NCBI RefSeq assembly: GCF_018618755.1 | Contig: NZ_JACSMR010000011.1 | Span: forward strand, 1-64,000 | Direction: 5' to 3' | Source of the DNA: Exiguobacterium sp. s193 | GTDB lineage: Bacteria > Bacillota > Bacilli > Exiguobacteriales > Exiguobacteriaceae | Length of the DNA stretch: 64,000 nt | Shown here: one piece after another, positions 44,072-53,823 of the stretch | Layout: each line of letters opens with the position of its first letter | Numbering within the stretch: position 1 is the first letter of the stretch | Translations under genes and position numbers: made by a program | The notes under the pieces: generated by a model | Told to the model about the DNA's origin: nothing | The model's database searches: none | Seen by the model: only the letters and a program-made list of their open reading frames with translations

Positions 44072-44980
44072 TTACACCTCAGTCGGTACAGTCAAGGATT
44101 CGAGGGTTTGTTTGACGAGTCGTTCATTCGTCATCTTCAAGGTCGCTTCGAGTGTCAAGACGAGCCTGTGCGCAAGAAGGGGCTCCGCTAACCGTTTGAC
44201 GTCTTCCGGCGTGACATACGTCCGTTCCTGCATCCAGGCCCGTGCTTTGGCGGCTTTCAGCAAAGCGAGGGTGGCTCGCGGACTTGGTCCAATCTCAACG
44301 TCACGATGGGCACGGAGCGCATCACAGACGTCAAGGAGATAATCCTCGACCGCTTCCTCAATCGTCACGGCAGCGACTTCTTGTTTCCACGCGTTTAACT
44401 GTTCGAGTGGGAGATGCAGATTCATTGACTCGAGGTGCGCTCCCCGTAATAACGCTTTTTCTGCTGCGCGGTTAAGCGGGGAAAACGAAAGCTTAAATAA
44501 AAAGCGATCAAGTTGCGCTTGCGGCAGTGGGAACGTCCCGTGTCCGTCGAACGGATTTTGGGTGGCGATGACGAAAAAATGTTGCGGTAACGTATATGAG
44601 GTATCGCCGATCGTCACCTGCGCTTCAGCCATCGCTTCGAGCAATGCGGACTGCGTCCGGGGCGTCGTCCGATTGATTTCATCGACGAGTACGATATTCG
44701 CGAACAGAGGACCAAACCGTTGTTCGAACGATCCCGTGAGCGGGTTGAACAGCTCCATTCCGAGCAAATCGGTCGGTAACGTATCGGCTGTACACTGGAC
44801 ACGGGAGAACTTGGCGTCGAGTGAATGGGCTAACGATTTCGCAAGCGTCGTCTTGCCGGTACCTGGGCGGTCTTCAAGTAAAATATGTCCTTCGGCAAGT
44901 AAGCCGATCAACAGATGATCGATGACCTGCTCTTGTCCGAGGACCGATTGTTTTAAGGACGTACGTAGTTGTTGGAACAT
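44072..44980 (-). CDS. yeaC: MoxR-family AAA+ ATPase, YeaC-like
   Basis: 302 residues. Walker A EDRPGTGKTTLAKS near 37, Walker B NIVLVDEINRTTPRTQSALLEAM near 92, sensor 1 VIATQNPFDGHGTFPLPQAQLDRF near 125 (each shown within limits), and the C-terminal lid with SPRATLALLKAAKA near 230. These are all hallmarks of MoxR. Probably chaperone-like assembly of membrane or wall complexes with the DUF58 partner. Confidence 0.9.
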   Translation of the reverse strand: MFQQLRTSLKQSVLGQEQVIDHLLIGLLAEGHILLEDRPGTGKTTLAKSLAHSLDAKFSRVQCTADTLPTDLLGMELFNPLTGSFEQRFGPLFANIVLVDEINRTTPRTQSALLEAMAEAQVTIGDTSYTLPQHFFVIATQNPFDGHGTFPLPQAQLDRFLFKLSFSPLNRAAEKALLRGAHLESMNLHLPLEQLNAWKQEVAAVTIEEAVEDYLLDVCDALRAHRDVEIGPSPRATLALLKAAKARAWMQERTYVTPEDVKRLAEPLLAHRLVLTLEATLKMTNERLVKQTLESLTVPTEV

Positions 44981-45080
44981 AGTTAACTCCTCCTTGATTT
45001 CTTCTTCATCATAAAGTGTACGAAAATTCAGACAAAATCGCTAGTGATTCGGGTGATTTCTTCAAAATAATCCCATCATC

Positions 45081-45113
45081 AAAAAAAGAGTCGACACTGG
45101 ATTGTGTCCACTC
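45081..45113 (-). terminator. Intrinsic terminator of the satD operon
   Basis: On the minus strand GAGTGGACAC pairs with GTGTCGACTC (one mismatch) and is followed by seven T. Confidence 0.8.
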
Positions 45114-45119
45114 AAAAGA

Positions 45120-45335
45120 TCAATCTTCGAATAATTCATCCATTAACTGTTCGACTTCCCGGCGGCGATTTGCCGTTTCCGTCCGCAAGATTCGGATTGA
45201 GCGTCCTTGCCATTCCAGTCGGTCACCGATTGTGGCTGCAACCGGCAATCGCCGACGTGGTACCGTGATGGTTTCACGGGCTTCAGTCTCACACAACGCA
45301 AGGTCGTCCTCGAATGCGGTGACTGTCATCTTCAT
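45120..45335 (-). CDS. DUF3006-domain small protein
   Basis: 71 residues. The pattern VTAFEDDLALCE..., VPRRRLPVAATIGDRLEW and a helical end (VEQLMDELFED) is that of DUF3006 proteins. Members are commonly encoded beside ComEC-like metallo-beta-lactamase-fold proteins, as here (12 bp gap). Last gene of the satD operon. Function unknown. Confidence 0.75.
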   Translation of the reverse strand: MKMTVTAFEDDLALCETEARETITVPRRRLPVAATIGDRLEWQGRSIRILRTETANRRREVEQLMDELFED

Positions 45336-45347
45336 CGTCCTGCCTCC

Positions 45348-46214
45348 TTAGTTTGGTCTTAAATCTTTTCGGCTTTTGACCGTGATCGCCGTTCCGTCCG
45401 ATGTATATTCAATCGTGCCCATCCGGTCAGTCCGGTCAATCGTGATGCCTTCTGCCGCCAGTGCATTCATGACAGTCGGTCGCGGGTGTCGATACGAATT
45501 ACCTTCTCCTACTGAAATCAAGGCACGGGTCGGATGGACGGCTTGAAGAAACGGGATCGACGAAGAGGTATCCGCACCGTGGTGACCAATTTTTAAGACA
45601 TCTGCCTTAACGTCGAGTCCTGCTTTTAGTAATTGTTGCTCCGTCCGAATCGGCGCGTCCCCCATGAAGAGGAACGTGTTGTCTTTGTTTGTCATGCGGA
45701 GGACGGCACTCCAACTGTTTAAGTCACTTGTCCCGTCCGTGACAGGGGCGATGATTTCGAGCTCGACCGATTCGCTCGGAATCGTGACGCCGGCTTTCGC
45801 TGTTTTGATCGTCACACCCTCTTCTTTAACGGCGAGTAAAAAATCGCGGTATGTCTCTGTCGTATGGTTGACACGCGGCGCGTATACGCGCTCGACGTCA
45901 AGTTCTTCAAGGACGGTGTCGAGACCGCCGATATGGTCTGCATCCGGATGTGTCGCAATCAGGGCAGTGAGACGCGTGACGCCGAGCGCTCGTAAGTAGC
46001 GGACGACATCGTCTCCTTTTCCGTTATTACCACCATCAATCAAAATCGCATCCGTCTTCGTTTGGATGAATGTGCTATCGCCTTGGCCGACATCGAAGCC
46101 GTAAACGGTCACTTCCGAGCGTGTGTCGTCCGTCCGTTGCGCCTCGTCCTCGCGTGTCATATAGAAGATGACAATCAATCCGAGAAGCAGCAGGATGGTG
46201 GAGGCCCATTTCAT
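45348..46214 (-). CDS. ComEC/Rec2-like metallo-beta-lactamase-fold hydrolase
   Basis: 288 residues with an N-terminal signal anchor (about 3-19), so the domain lies outside the membrane. VGQGDSTFIQTKTDAILIDGG near 44 and THPDADHIGGLD near 90 (the HxxxDH metal motif, as HPDADH) define the ComEC C-terminal type. LFMGDAP near 175 and KIGHHGADTSS near 205 complete the site. It may hydrolyse nucleic acid or wall phosphodiesters; not demonstrated. Overlaps the histidine phosphatase gene by 4 bp. Confidence 0.88.
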   Translation of the reverse strand: MKWASTILLLLGLIVIFYMTREDEAQRTDDTRSEVTVYGFDVGQGDSTFIQTKTDAILIDGGNNGKGDDVVRYLRALGVTRLTALIATHPDADHIGGLDTVLEELDVERVYAPRVNHTTETYRDFLLAVKEEGVTIKTAKAGVTIPSESVELEIIAPVTDGTSDLNSWSAVLRMTNKDNTFLFMGDAPIRTEQQLLKAGLDVKADVLKIGHHGADTSSSIPFLQAVHPTRALISVGEGNSYRHPRPTVMNALAAEGITIDRTDRMGTIEYTSDGTAITVKSRKDLRPN

Positions 46215-46762
46215 CGTCGGACCTCGCTTTTCTCGAACTGATACAACATGCCGTTACGCGGATGCCGGAAGCGGGGACCGGTGTAGCCACGTTTTTTCAA
46301 CGCTGTCCGCATTAAGATCATCATCCCGCCATGGCCGACGAGAAGAACCCGTTCATCGTTCTCAAACGCCAGTTGATTCAATAACACTTCAATCCGTTGA
46401 TTGGCGTCCTTAATCTGTGCTTGAATTCGTTTGCTGAACGGGGCGACGAGCCGACCGATGATCGCCCAGGCGAGGAAAGGCAGACGAATCCGTGAATTGA
46501 TCGTCGGGAATGGAACTTCTCGTAAGAGGTCGGTCACGATGATGTCCTCCTCATAGACACTTTTTGCTGTCTGGATGGCCCGTGGCATGCTGCTCGCATA
46601 ACAGATCGTCCAGTCCGTCTGTCCGAGTTCGACCGGTTTGACGTCGATTGCCGAACTGTCATACCGTTCAATCCAGGCTTCGATGTCGGAAGCACTGATC
46701 CAGCCTTTCGTCGGATATCCTTCCGTGACGCGGTGATGTCTGACTAATCCAATCGTTTTCAT
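46211..46762 (-). CDS. Histidine phosphatase-superfamily protein
   Basis: 183 residues from the ATG at 46762 (MKTIGLVRHHRVTEG). RHH at the start carries the phospho-accepting His (normally RHG), SSMPRAIQTA near 70 is the second basic motif, and LVGHGGMM near 145 has the second catalytic His. Substrate unknown. The ribosome binding site is weak (GGGAA), so an upstream in-frame start cannot be excluded. Confidence 0.8.
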   Translation of the reverse strand: MKTIGLVRHHRVTEGYPTKGWISASDIEAWIERYDSSAIDVKPVELGQTDWTICYASSMPRAIQTAKSVYEEDIIVTDLLREVPFPTINSRIRLPFLAWAIIGRLVAPFSKRIQAQIKDANQRIEVLLNQLAFENDERVLLVGHGGMMILMRTALKKRGYTGPRFRHPRNGMLYQFEKSEVRR

Positions 46763-46828
46763 ACTGTTCAACGGTTCCCGTGTTCTGCAGGGAGACCGTC
46801 TCACCTCACTTTCTGTCTCTCTCTTTCG

Positions 46829-47623
46829 TTATAAAACCAATTGAATCGCGAGCCCGCAGAGGAGGGCGCTTAAAATGCTGAGTAAACTACCGATGATATA
46901 ATATTCCGCAAAGCGGCGGTCTTCAAACTGTTTAAACCGTGCCAGTGCTTTGAGGGCGATGACAAAGCCGATCGCCCCAACGGCATTGACCGCAACAAGA
47001 ATGACGATGATTGCCCGTTCGACGAGCCCGATATAGCGACCGACCCCATTGATTTCCGTCGTATAGCTCCGTGCTGAATCCTCGACCTCGTGGGTGACAG
47101 AACGGCTGATCCCGTTCAATTGCTCTTTTCGTGTCACTTTCCGCTCGAAATGGGATTCAATCAAGCGGGGAGCGAACGGGAGCAGTAAGGGGGCAATCCC
47201 CCGACCGACAAGTTCCGTCGCAATCAGGCTCCAGAGAATGATCCAGAGGACTTGGAAGGAGAGGGTGATATCACTCGGCCAACTGATGGGGAACATCACT
47301 GCGACGAGTCCGATGATGATGCCGATATGTAACAGTTGATCCAACCAAAAAGCTGACGCCGGTTTGATGATCCGCTTGAGTTGCGAGCGGTCAATGACGG
47401 CGTGGGATACGATAATCACACTGAATAAGTAGAAAGTACTTGAGAACATAATTTGCCCAGTCAAGTAAAAATAACTTAAGACACTCGCTGTACAGAGACT
47501 ATGTACCCCGAGATGGACGAGCAGGGGCCGAAACTGACGATGCTTTTGCTCAGCCATCCGTTTGCCTTGAAGCGGGAAATCGGCCGCGAGATGGGCAATC
47601 AGGAGGCTTAACAGCAGATTCAT
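46829..47623 (-). CDS. DUF3307 membrane protein
   Basis: 264 residues from the ATG at 47623, overlapping the satD stop by 4 bp behind GGGAGGCG. LLIAHLAADFPLQGKRMAEQK is the DUF3307 start (HxxxDxxLQ), followed by about seven membrane helices. DUF3307 and SatD are frequent partners. Function unknown. Confidence 0.8.
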   Translation of the reverse strand: MNLLLSLLIAHLAADFPLQGKRMAEQKHRQFRPLLVHLGVHSLCTASVLSYFYLTGQIMFSSTFYLFSVIIVSHAVIDRSQLKRIIKPASAFWLDQLLHIGIIIGLVAVMFPISWPSDITLSFQVLWIILWSLIATELVGRGIAPLLLPFAPRLIESHFERKVTRKEQLNGISRSVTHEVEDSARSYTTEINGVGRYIGLVERAIIVILVAVNAVGAIGFVIALKALARFKQFEDRRFAEYYIIGSLLSILSALLCGLAIQLVL

Positions 47624-48267
47624 CCGATCGCCTCCCAAACTTGTAGTTGCTCGAGTGCATGCAAAAATGCTGCTTCGAGTTGCTTCCGTTGTTTACGGTG
47701 TGACCGGGCCACAAGTTTCGCAACATTAATCCGAGCATCTTTTTCTTGAAAGCCCATTTTTAATCCAATTTCTTCATATGTCGCATCCGGGAAACGGTCC
47801 ATCAGCAGGTGGAGCTCGGTTTGACGATCCGTTTTCCCGAAATAAGCGGGATACAGCATCTCAATATACCCGGTCAGTAATGCGGCCGGAAAATAAGGCG
47901 GGCCAGCGAAAACGATTTGGTTGTCGACTTTTTTAGCGGCCTCTTGTGCTGCGAACGCACAAATGATGGCACTGCCGTTCGCTTCGTCTGCTTCAGTCGT
48001 CGAAAGCGTCTCATATTGACCAAATCCGATGCCGATGTAACCGTCAAGTGGACTATTGACGAGCTCGAGTAAAACGGGATAACAGATTGGATAACTTTGA
48101 AAGACACCAAGCAAACTGTCACCAGACTTGATTTGAAATGGCACGAGGGCCTCCGGGAAACGTTTATTCAATTGCTCAGCCAATGTCCGAAGCGTCTGCA
48201 ATAATTCTTCCTTACGTGGATATGCACGTGAGTTTTTGACGTCAAATGAAATGGCGACGGCTTGCAT
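47620..48267 (-). CDS. satD: SatD-family protein with C-terminal helix-turn-helix
   Basis: 215 residues behind AAGGAGGAATTTG. The N-terminal domain (MQAVAISFDVKNSRAYPRKE, FQIKSGDSLLGVFQ, GIGFG) resembles SatD and has a nucleotide-cyclase-like look (SGD; GIGFG). The C-terminus (ATYEEIGLKMGFQEKDARIN) looks like a sigma/LuxR-type helix-turn-helix. It is the first gene of a five-gene operon and directly downstream of the GTTAC array, so it may be an autoregulator; that is inference. Confidence 0.72.
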   Translation of the reverse strand: MQAVAISFDVKNSRAYPRKEELLQTLRTLAEQLNKRFPEALVPFQIKSGDSLLGVFQSYPICYPVLLELVNSPLDGYIGIGFGQYETLSTTEADEANGSAIICAFAAQEAAKKVDNQIVFAGPPYFPAALLTGYIEMLYPAYFGKTDRQTELHLLMDRFPDATYEEIGLKMGFQEKDARINVAKLVARSHRKQRKQLEAAFLHALEQLQVWEAIG

Positions 48268-48281
48268 CAAATTCCTCCTTT

Positions 48282-48359
48282 GTTACCAGAAGTACGGTTA
48301 CAAGATTAATGTTACCGAATATAAGGTAACAATTGAATTGTTACTGCTATTAGAGTAAC
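48282..48359. repeat. Regular array of six GTTAC/GTAAC sites upstream of satD
   Basis: GTTAC begins at 48282, 48297, 48311 and 48340, and its reverse GTAAC at 48326 and 48355. Starts are spaced 15, 14, 15, 14 and 15 bases. Neighbouring pairs form dyads GTTACC-N8-GGTAAC (48311-48330) and GTTACT-N8-AGTAAC (48340-48359), plus an AATT-centred palindrome joining GTAAC and GTTAC. The array covers the satD promoter region. Confidence 0.8.
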
Positions 48360-48530
48360 AGGAGTGATTAAAAAAACAAAGGGACAAACTGACTATTTTT
48401 AATGAGCGGGGATATAAAAAAATTATTTTTTCTTTCTAGTTAACATAACATATATTATCAATAGTAAATAATTTACGTCTCATAAATAAAGTAAACTCAA
48501 TATAGTGAGACAAAACAAAAAAACACGACA
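48360..48530. other. AT-rich intergenic tail
   Basis: An AT-rich stretch between the satD control region and the Nudix gene stop. I see no gene and no clear terminator apart from an A-rich tract. Confidence 0.5.
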
Positions 48531-49001
48531 TTAGCCGTGTTTGCGACAATCATACGGTTGGTTACGTTCCAACCGATGAATGAGCCGATCAAGGAAAATA
48601 TGATGCCGGCGTTCGAGCTGTGTGATGCGTTCAAGCGGCAACCAAGCGAAATGGAAAAAATCACCGCAATCTTGACCGTCACCCGCAACACAATGCGTCC
48701 ATCTGTTTTCTTGACATTCGATGTGCGCATGATAGAAATATGTGTAATGGACACGCATCCGCTCCGGATAACGCATCTCTTCTTCACCAACGTATTGAAC
48801 GGTCGCAAGCGATAGACCGCTTTCTTCTAACGTCTCGCGGACAGCTGCTTCCTTGGCGATTTCTGCGTCTTCAATTGTCCCAGCAGGAATCTGCCAGTCA
48901 CTATCTGGAGCTGATTGTGGATGAAAAACAAGTAGTTCCCATCCCTCTGGTTGTTCCCGTGTGATATAGATTGCTACTTTTTCGCGTCGTCTGAATTTCA
49001 T
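48531..49001 (-). CDS. Nudix hydrolase
   Basis: 156 residues. The complete Nudix box lies near 45-67: G, five residues, E, seven residues, RETLEESGL. It hydrolyses a nucleoside diphosphate linked to another group; substrate unknown. The ATG at 49001 (MKFRRREK) has spacing of eight from GAGAGGTG; the ATG at 49007 is an alternative. The frame is open further upstream, but that part overlaps a terminator hairpin. Confidence 0.88.
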   Translation of the reverse strand: MKFRRREKVAIYITREQPEGWELLVFHPQSAPDSDWQIPAGTIEDAEIAKEAAVRETLEESGLSLATVQYVGEEEMRYPERMRVHYTYFYHAHIECQENRWTHCVAGDGQDCGDFFHFAWLPLERITQLERRHHIFLDRLIHRLERNQPYDCRKHG

Positions 49002-49033
49002 CTTCATCACCTCTCCAGTTAGGCAGATGGCAC

Positions 49034-49065
49034 AAAAGCAGCTGAGGACGGGTCCGTAGCTGCTT
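49034..49065 (-). terminator. Terminator or attenuator in the Nudix leader
   Basis: On the minus strand AGCAGCT pairs with AGCTGCT with an inner GGAC/GTCC, followed by TTTTG. It lies 33 bp before the Nudix start. Confidence 0.75.
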
Positions 49066-49134
49066 GAGAAATACATATAAGCTACGCTTCGAACCGCTTC
49101 GCATCTAATGTGACATGCTTGACCTGACCATTTT
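49066..49134 (-). ncRNA. Candidate short leader RNA or small RNA before the Nudix gene
   Basis: The segment between a consensus promoter and an intrinsic terminator would give an RNA of about 100 nt. It contains the direct repeat CGAAGCG twice (around 49083-49101). It has no open frame with a ribosome binding site. It does not match an RNA family that I recognise. Confidence 0.4.
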
Positions 49135-49139
49135 CTTTT

Positions 49140-49168
49140 ATTGTAGCGGTTATTGGTCATTGTTTCAA
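49140..49168 (-). promoter_or_regulatory. SigA promoter (minus strand)
   Basis: TTGAAA (complement of 49163-49168), a 17-base spacer and a perfect TACAAT (complement of 49140-49145). Confidence 0.8.
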
Positions 49169-49251
49169 TTTGTATACTAAAGATTCGTTAAGATTTTATA
49201 GAAATAATCAAAAAAAATACAAAAAAACTGATTTTTTCGCGAATTCATCGA

Positions 49252-49290
49252 CAAAAAAAGACGCCCCCTACTTAATCGTGAGGGACGTCT
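49252..49290 (-). terminator. Intrinsic terminator of parEC
   Basis: On the minus strand GACGTCCCTC pairs with GGGGGCGTC and is followed by TTTTTTT, just after the parC stop. Confidence 0.88.
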
Positions 49291-49295
49291 GACCA

Positions 49296-51701
49296 TCAAA
49301 CGGTATACCAGTCGACGAGTGGACCGAATTTTTCTTCATCATAAGCAAATGAACCGTTCGATAAGCGATCAAGATAAGACAAGGAACCGATTTGAATTGA
49401 TTTTTCTTGTTCTTTTCCGATCAAAACAAGTTCTTTTTGATTCGTTACATCAAGGAGTGCCGCTACCTGATGCGGTTTTGATTTTAAATCACGCAACAAT
49501 TGTTGACCACGTAAGGCACGATTCGTGACCTGGAACTGATCGGCGAGTCGCATCTTCTTCAAGGCACCCCGCTGTGTCAATAAGACGATGTTTGGTGCTT
49601 GCGTAAAGGCGATTGCCCCTGCTACAACATCGTCATCCTTCAGGTTGATGGCTTTGACACCTGCTGCCCGGACACCGACGACTGGCACGTCATCTTCCGT
49701 GAACCAAAGACCGAAGCCATTTTGTGTCGCGAGGAACAGTTGTTTTTCGCCAGTCGAGACGGCAGCATAGAGGACCTCGTCATCCGCTTTTAAGCGGACG
49801 CCTTGCAGTGGCTTCGATTTCCGCTGGGCATTGTAATCACTCAACTTCGACCGTTTGACCATCCCTTGACGTGTCACGAACAGACAGTGTGCTGTTTCGT
49901 CGAACGTCCGGACGAGATCAATCGAGAGGACACGATCGCCGGGCTCGAGTGGCACGAGATTCGCGACATGTTGCCCACCATCCTTCCATTTCGTGTCTGG
50001 AAGTTGGTGAACGGGAATCAATAGGTAATTCCCGCGTGTCGTCCAGACGATGACGTGATCCGTCGTCATCGCTTGCCCTTGATAGAGCAGACGATCTTGT
50101 TCCTTAATCTCCGGAAGGTCGTTCGATGCACCGAATGAACGGAGTGACGAACGTTTGATGTAGCCATTTTTCGACATGAAGACCATCGTTTCTTCGACGG
50201 CGATCATGACTTCTGTCTTCAGCTTCAGTTCTTCGACTTCAGCTTCGACCGTCGAACGGCGTTCATCCGCGACCTGATCCTTTAAGATGCTCAATTCTTT
50301 GATGATGAGGCGATTCCGTGTTTTTTCATCGTTCAGAATCTTCTCGAGACGCGTGACTTCCTTCTCGAGTTTTTCTGCCTCTTCTTGCAATTCGACGATG
50401 TCTGTATTCGTCAGGCGATACAGTTGGAGCATGACGACAGCTTCCGCTTGTCGGTCCGAGAAAGAGAACCGTTCAATCAGGTTCTCTTTTGCTTCCGCTT
50501 TGTTCGTCGCAGCCCGAATCAGGCGGAGTGTCTCATCGAGGACAGAAATCGCGGTCATCAAGGCAGAAACGACTTCTTGACGGCGTTTCGCTTGATCGAG
50601 ATCAAACGTTGTCCGGCGGATGACGACTTCCTTGACGTGACTTAAATAAGCATCCAGTAAGGCAAGGACACCCATTTGACGGGGAGTCCGCTCGTGGATG
50701 GCAACCATATTGTAGTTATAGGCGACTTGGAGGTCGGTTTGCTTGAGGTAAAAATGTAAAATCCCCTCTGCATCAGCCTCTTTTTTCAGTTCGATGACGA
50801 CCCGCAGTCCGTCGCGGTCCGTTTCATCGCGGACTTCAGCCACTCCTTCGACTTTTCGATCGAGGCGTAATTCCTCCATCCGTTTAACGAGATTTGCTTT
50901 ATTGACTTCATACGGTAATTCCGTGATGACGATTTGCTGACGTCCCCCGCGGAGCGTCTCGATGGTCGCCCGCGACCGGATGATGACCTTCCCACGCCCC
51001 GTTTCGAATGCTTTTTTGATCCCGTCGAGCCCTTGCACGACGCCACCAGTCGGGAAATCAGGTCCTTGCATGTGTGTCAGTAAGTCGTTGACGTCTTTGA
51101 CCGTGCCTGAGATGCGACCGATTGCCGCGTCGAGGACTTCGCCCGCGTGGTGCGGTGGAATTTCCGTTGCGTATCCGGCAGAAATCCCGGTCGAGCCATT
51201 CATCAACAAGTTCGGTAATAACGAGGGTAAGACGAGTGGTTCTTCCGTCGTATCATCGAAGTTGAGTGTGTAATCGACCGTCTGTTTATTGATCCCGTCT
51301 AGTATCAAACTCGAGACTTTCGACAGGCGTGCTTCCGTATACCGCATTGCGGCAGCGCTATCGCCGTCAATCGAACCATTATTCCCTTGCATGTCGACGA
51401 GCGGATACCGTAACTTCCACTCCTGGCTCAAGCGGACCATCGCCTCGTAGACGGACGAGTCACCGTGAGGGTGGTAGTTCCCGATGACGACCCCGACCGT
51501 CTTGGCAGACTTCCGGTACGCGCGGTCATACAGGTTTCCTTCCGTATGCATCGCATAGAGAATACGCCGCTGGACGGGTTTAAGCCCGTCACGCGCGTCT
51601 GGCAAGGCCCGGTCCTGGATGATGTATTTCGAATAACGACCGAACCGGTCACCGACGACCTGTTCGAGTGATAAATTTAAGATGTTTTGTAAATTAGACA
51701 T
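49296..51701 (-). CDS. parC: DNA topoisomerase IV subunit A
   Basis: 801 residues, normal length. The active-site Tyr is in [11 protein letters not shown] near 125. The quinolone-determining region [12 protein letters not shown] has Ser82 and Glu86, the susceptible-type residues. The C-terminal beta-pinwheel repeats (for example [11 protein letters not shown]) follow from about 490. With ParE it decatenates replicated chromosomes. It overlaps parE by 8 bp. Confidence 0.97.
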   Translation of the reverse strand: MSNLQNILNLSLEQVVGDRFGRYSKYIIQDRALPDARDGLKPVQRRILYAMHTEGNLYDRAYRKSAKTVGVVIGNYHPHGDSSVYEAMVRLSQEWKLRYPLVDMQGNNGSIDGDSAAAMRYTEARLSKVSSLILDGINKQTVDYTLNFDDTTEEPLVLPSLLPNLLMNGSTGISAGYATEIPPHHAGEVLDAAIGRISGTVKDVNDLLTHMQGPDFPTGGVVQGLDGIKKAFETGRGKVIIRSRATIETLRGGRQQIVITELPYEVNKANLVKRMEELRLDRKVEGVAEVRDETDRDGLRVVIELKKEADAEGILHFYLKQTDLQVAYNYNMVAIHERTPRQMGVLALLDAYLSHVKEVVIRRTTFDLDQAKRRQEVVSALMTAISVLDETLRLIRAATNKAEAKENLIERFSFSDRQAEAVVMLQLYRLTNTDIVELQEEAEKLEKEVTRLEKILNDEKTRNRLIIKELSILKDQVADERRSTVEAEVEELKLKTEVMIAVEETMVFMSKNGYIKRSSLRSFGASNDLPEIKEQDRLLYQGQAMTTDHVIVWTTRGNYLLIPVHQLPDTKWKDGGQHVANLVPLEPGDRVLSIDLVRTFDETAHCLFVTRQGMVKRSKLSDYNAQRKSKPLQGVRLKADDEVLYAAVSTGEKQLFLATQNGFGLWFTEDDVPVVGVRAAGVKAINLKDDDVVAGAIAFTQAPNIVLLTQRGALKKMRLADQFQVTNRALRGQQLLRDLKSKPHQVAALLDVTNQKELVLIGKEQEKSIQIGSLSYLDRLSNGSFAYDEEKFGPLVDWYTV

Positions 51702-53664
51702 GCTTTGTCACACTCGCTTTCGTCACGTGTTCATTTTCGATGATTGAAAGGTCTTCCGCGAGTCCGAATGCGACATTATCTTCAATCCATGACCGGCGGT
51801 GGCCGACGTTATCGCCCATCAAGACGGAAACACGTTTTTCAGCAACGGCGGCGTCGTCAATCGTGACGCGAATCAATGTCCGGGTCTCGGGATCCATCGT
51901 CGTTTCCCAGAGTTGTGGTGCGTTCATCTCACCCAGTCCTTTATAACGTTGGATCATATAGCCTTTGCCGTACTTTTTCGTTGTTTTTGCGAGTGTATCC
52001 TCATCCCAGACGTACTCGAATTTCTCCGTTTTCCCCTTGCCTTTCGAGACGCGGTACAGCGGCGGTAAGGCGACGAAGACTTTTCCGGCGTCAATCAACG
52101 GACGCATGTAACGGAAGAAGAACGTCAGCAGGAGGACTTGAATGTGGGCGCCATCGGTATCGGCATCGGTCATGATGATGACCTTATCGAAATTACAGTC
52201 GGACAAGTCGAAATCTGCCCCGACTCCGGCTCCGATCGCATGGATGATCATGTTGATTTCTTCGTTTTTCATGATGTCCGCGAGTTTCGCTTTTTCCGTA
52301 TTCAGGACTTTCCCGCGCAGTGGCAAAATCGCTTGGAACGTCCGGTTGCGACCTTGTTTCGCCGAACCGCCGGCAGAATCTCCCTCGACGAGGAACAATT
52401 CATTTTTGTCGGCGTTTTTCGAAGCGGCCGGTGTCAATTTACCATTTAAGATGCTGGAACGTTTCTTTTTCTTGCCGTTCCGCGCCTCTTCCCGTGCTTT
52501 GCGGGCTGCTTCGCGGGCTTGGGCCGCACGGATGGCTTTTTTGATGAGCAAAGTCGCCGTTTGCGGGTTTTCTTCCAGGTACGTCGACAGACGACGGCTG
52601 ATGACGGCGTCACAACTCGTCCGCGCTTCAGGAGAACCGAGTTTTGACTTCGTTTGTCCCTCGAATTGGAGAAATTCTTCCGGAATCCGAATCGAGACGA
52701 TCATCGTCAAGCCTTCCCGGATATCATTGCCGTCGAGATTCTTATCTTTTTCTTTTAATAAACTATTTTTACGGGCGTATTCGTTCATGACGCGGGTCAT
52801 TGCCGTTTTCGAACCGACTTCATGGGTTCCGCCGTCGCGTGTCCGGACGTTATTGACGAACGACAAGACGTTTTCCGAGTAGGCATCCGTGAATTGGAAC
52901 GCGATATCGACTTCGATTTCGTTTTCGACGCCTTCAAATGCGACTGTCGGATGCAAGACATCTTTATCGTCGTTCAAATAACCGACGAATTCACTGACCC
53001 CTTCTTCATATTGGAAGACATCTGCCTTGTCGGACCGTTCGTCCGTCAAGGTGATTTTCAAGCCTTTTAAGAGGAAAGCGGATTCACGAAGACGTTCAGC
53101 GAGCGTTTCATAATTGTATGTCAACGTACTGAAAATTTTCGCATCCGGCTTAAAGTAAACCGCTGTCCCTTTTTGTCGCGTCGTTCCTGTCTCGAGCAAG
53201 GTCGTTTTCGGAATTCCACCATGTTCGAACGTCTGTTCAAACTGTTTGCCGTCACGATAAATCGTCACCTTCAAGTCTGTTGATAAGGCATTGACGACGG
53301 AGGCACCGACACCATGCAGTCCACCAGACGTCTTATAACCGCCTTGACCGAATTTCCCACCGGCGTGGAGGACGGTGAAGATGACCTCTGCCGTCGGTTT
53401 CCCCGACGCATGCATTCCGGTCGGCATCCCGCGCCCGTGGTCACGGACCGTGATGGCGTTATCTTTATGGATCGTGACATCGATCTGTTCCCCGAACCCG
53501 GCAAGGGCTTCATCGATTGCGTTATCGACGATCTCATACACCAAGTGATGGAGTCCACGATGATCGGTCGATCCGATATACATACCTGGGCGCTTCCGGA
53601 CGGCTTCGAGTCCTTCGAGCACCTGAATGGCATCGTCATTATAATTGTTTAAATCTGTCGCCAT
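51694..53664 (-). CDS. parE: DNA topoisomerase IV subunit B
   Basis: 656 residues from the ATG at 53664 ([11 protein letters not shown]) behind GAGGTG. The GHKL ATPase motifs are [10 protein letters not shown] near 42, DHGRGMPTG near 75 and [15 protein letters not shown] near 110. The Toprim region is [13 protein letters not shown] near 430 with PLRGKVLN and DADTDGAHI. It supplies ATP-driven strand passage to ParC. The gene order yneT-parE-parC is as in B. subtilis. Confidence 0.97.
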   Translation of the reverse strand: MATDLNNYNDDAIQVLEGLEAVRKRPGMYIGSTDHRGLHHLVYEIVDNAIDEALAGFGEQIDVTIHKDNAITVRDHGRGMPTGMHASGKPTAEVIFTVLHAGGKFGQGGYKTSGGLHGVGASVVNALSTDLKVTIYRDGKQFEQTFEHGGIPKTTLLETGTTRQKGTAVYFKPDAKIFSTLTYNYETLAERLRESAFLLKGLKITLTDERSDKADVFQYEEGVSEFVGYLNDDKDVLHPTVAFEGVENEIEVDIAFQFTDAYSENVLSFVNNVRTRDGGTHEVGSKTAMTRVMNEYARKNSLLKEKDKNLDGNDIREGLTMIVSIRIPEEFLQFEGQTKSKLGSPEARTSCDAVISRRLSTYLEENPQTATLLIKKAIRAAQAREAARKAREEARNGKKKKRSSILNGKLTPAASKNADKNELFLVEGDSAGGSAKQGRNRTFQAILPLRGKVLNTEKAKLADIMKNEEINMIIHAIGAGVGADFDLSDCNFDKVIIMTDADTDGAHIQVLLLTFFFRYMRPLIDAGKVFVALPPLYRVSKGKGKTEKFEYVWDEDTLAKTTKKYGKGYMIQRYKGLGEMNAPQLWETTMDPETRTLIRVTIDDAAVAEKRVSVLMGDNVGHRRSWIEDNVAFGLAEDLSIIENEHVTKASVTKHV

Positions 53665-53772
53665 AGTTTTCACCTCATATAGAAAAACGCCGATTTTCCA
53701 AACGTTCGTTCGTTTTTCTAGTAGTCTGTATCTAATTGTAGGCATCTTCTTGCTATCTGACAAGGGGGAACG

Positions 53773-53808
53773 TAAAAAAGACACTCACTCGCGCTTGAGT
53801 AAGTGTCA
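53773..53808 (-). terminator. Intrinsic terminator of the yneT-like gene
   Basis: On the minus strand GACACTTACTC pairs with GAGTGAGTGTC and is followed by TTTTTT, so parE is probably transcribed from its own promoter. Confidence 0.85.
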
Positions 53809-53823
53809 TGATTTGATCCGAAA

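Noticed and set aside
52142-52882. A 246-codon open frame opposite parE
   Set aside because: Antisense shadow of a highly conserved gene; composition is that of reversed parE codons.
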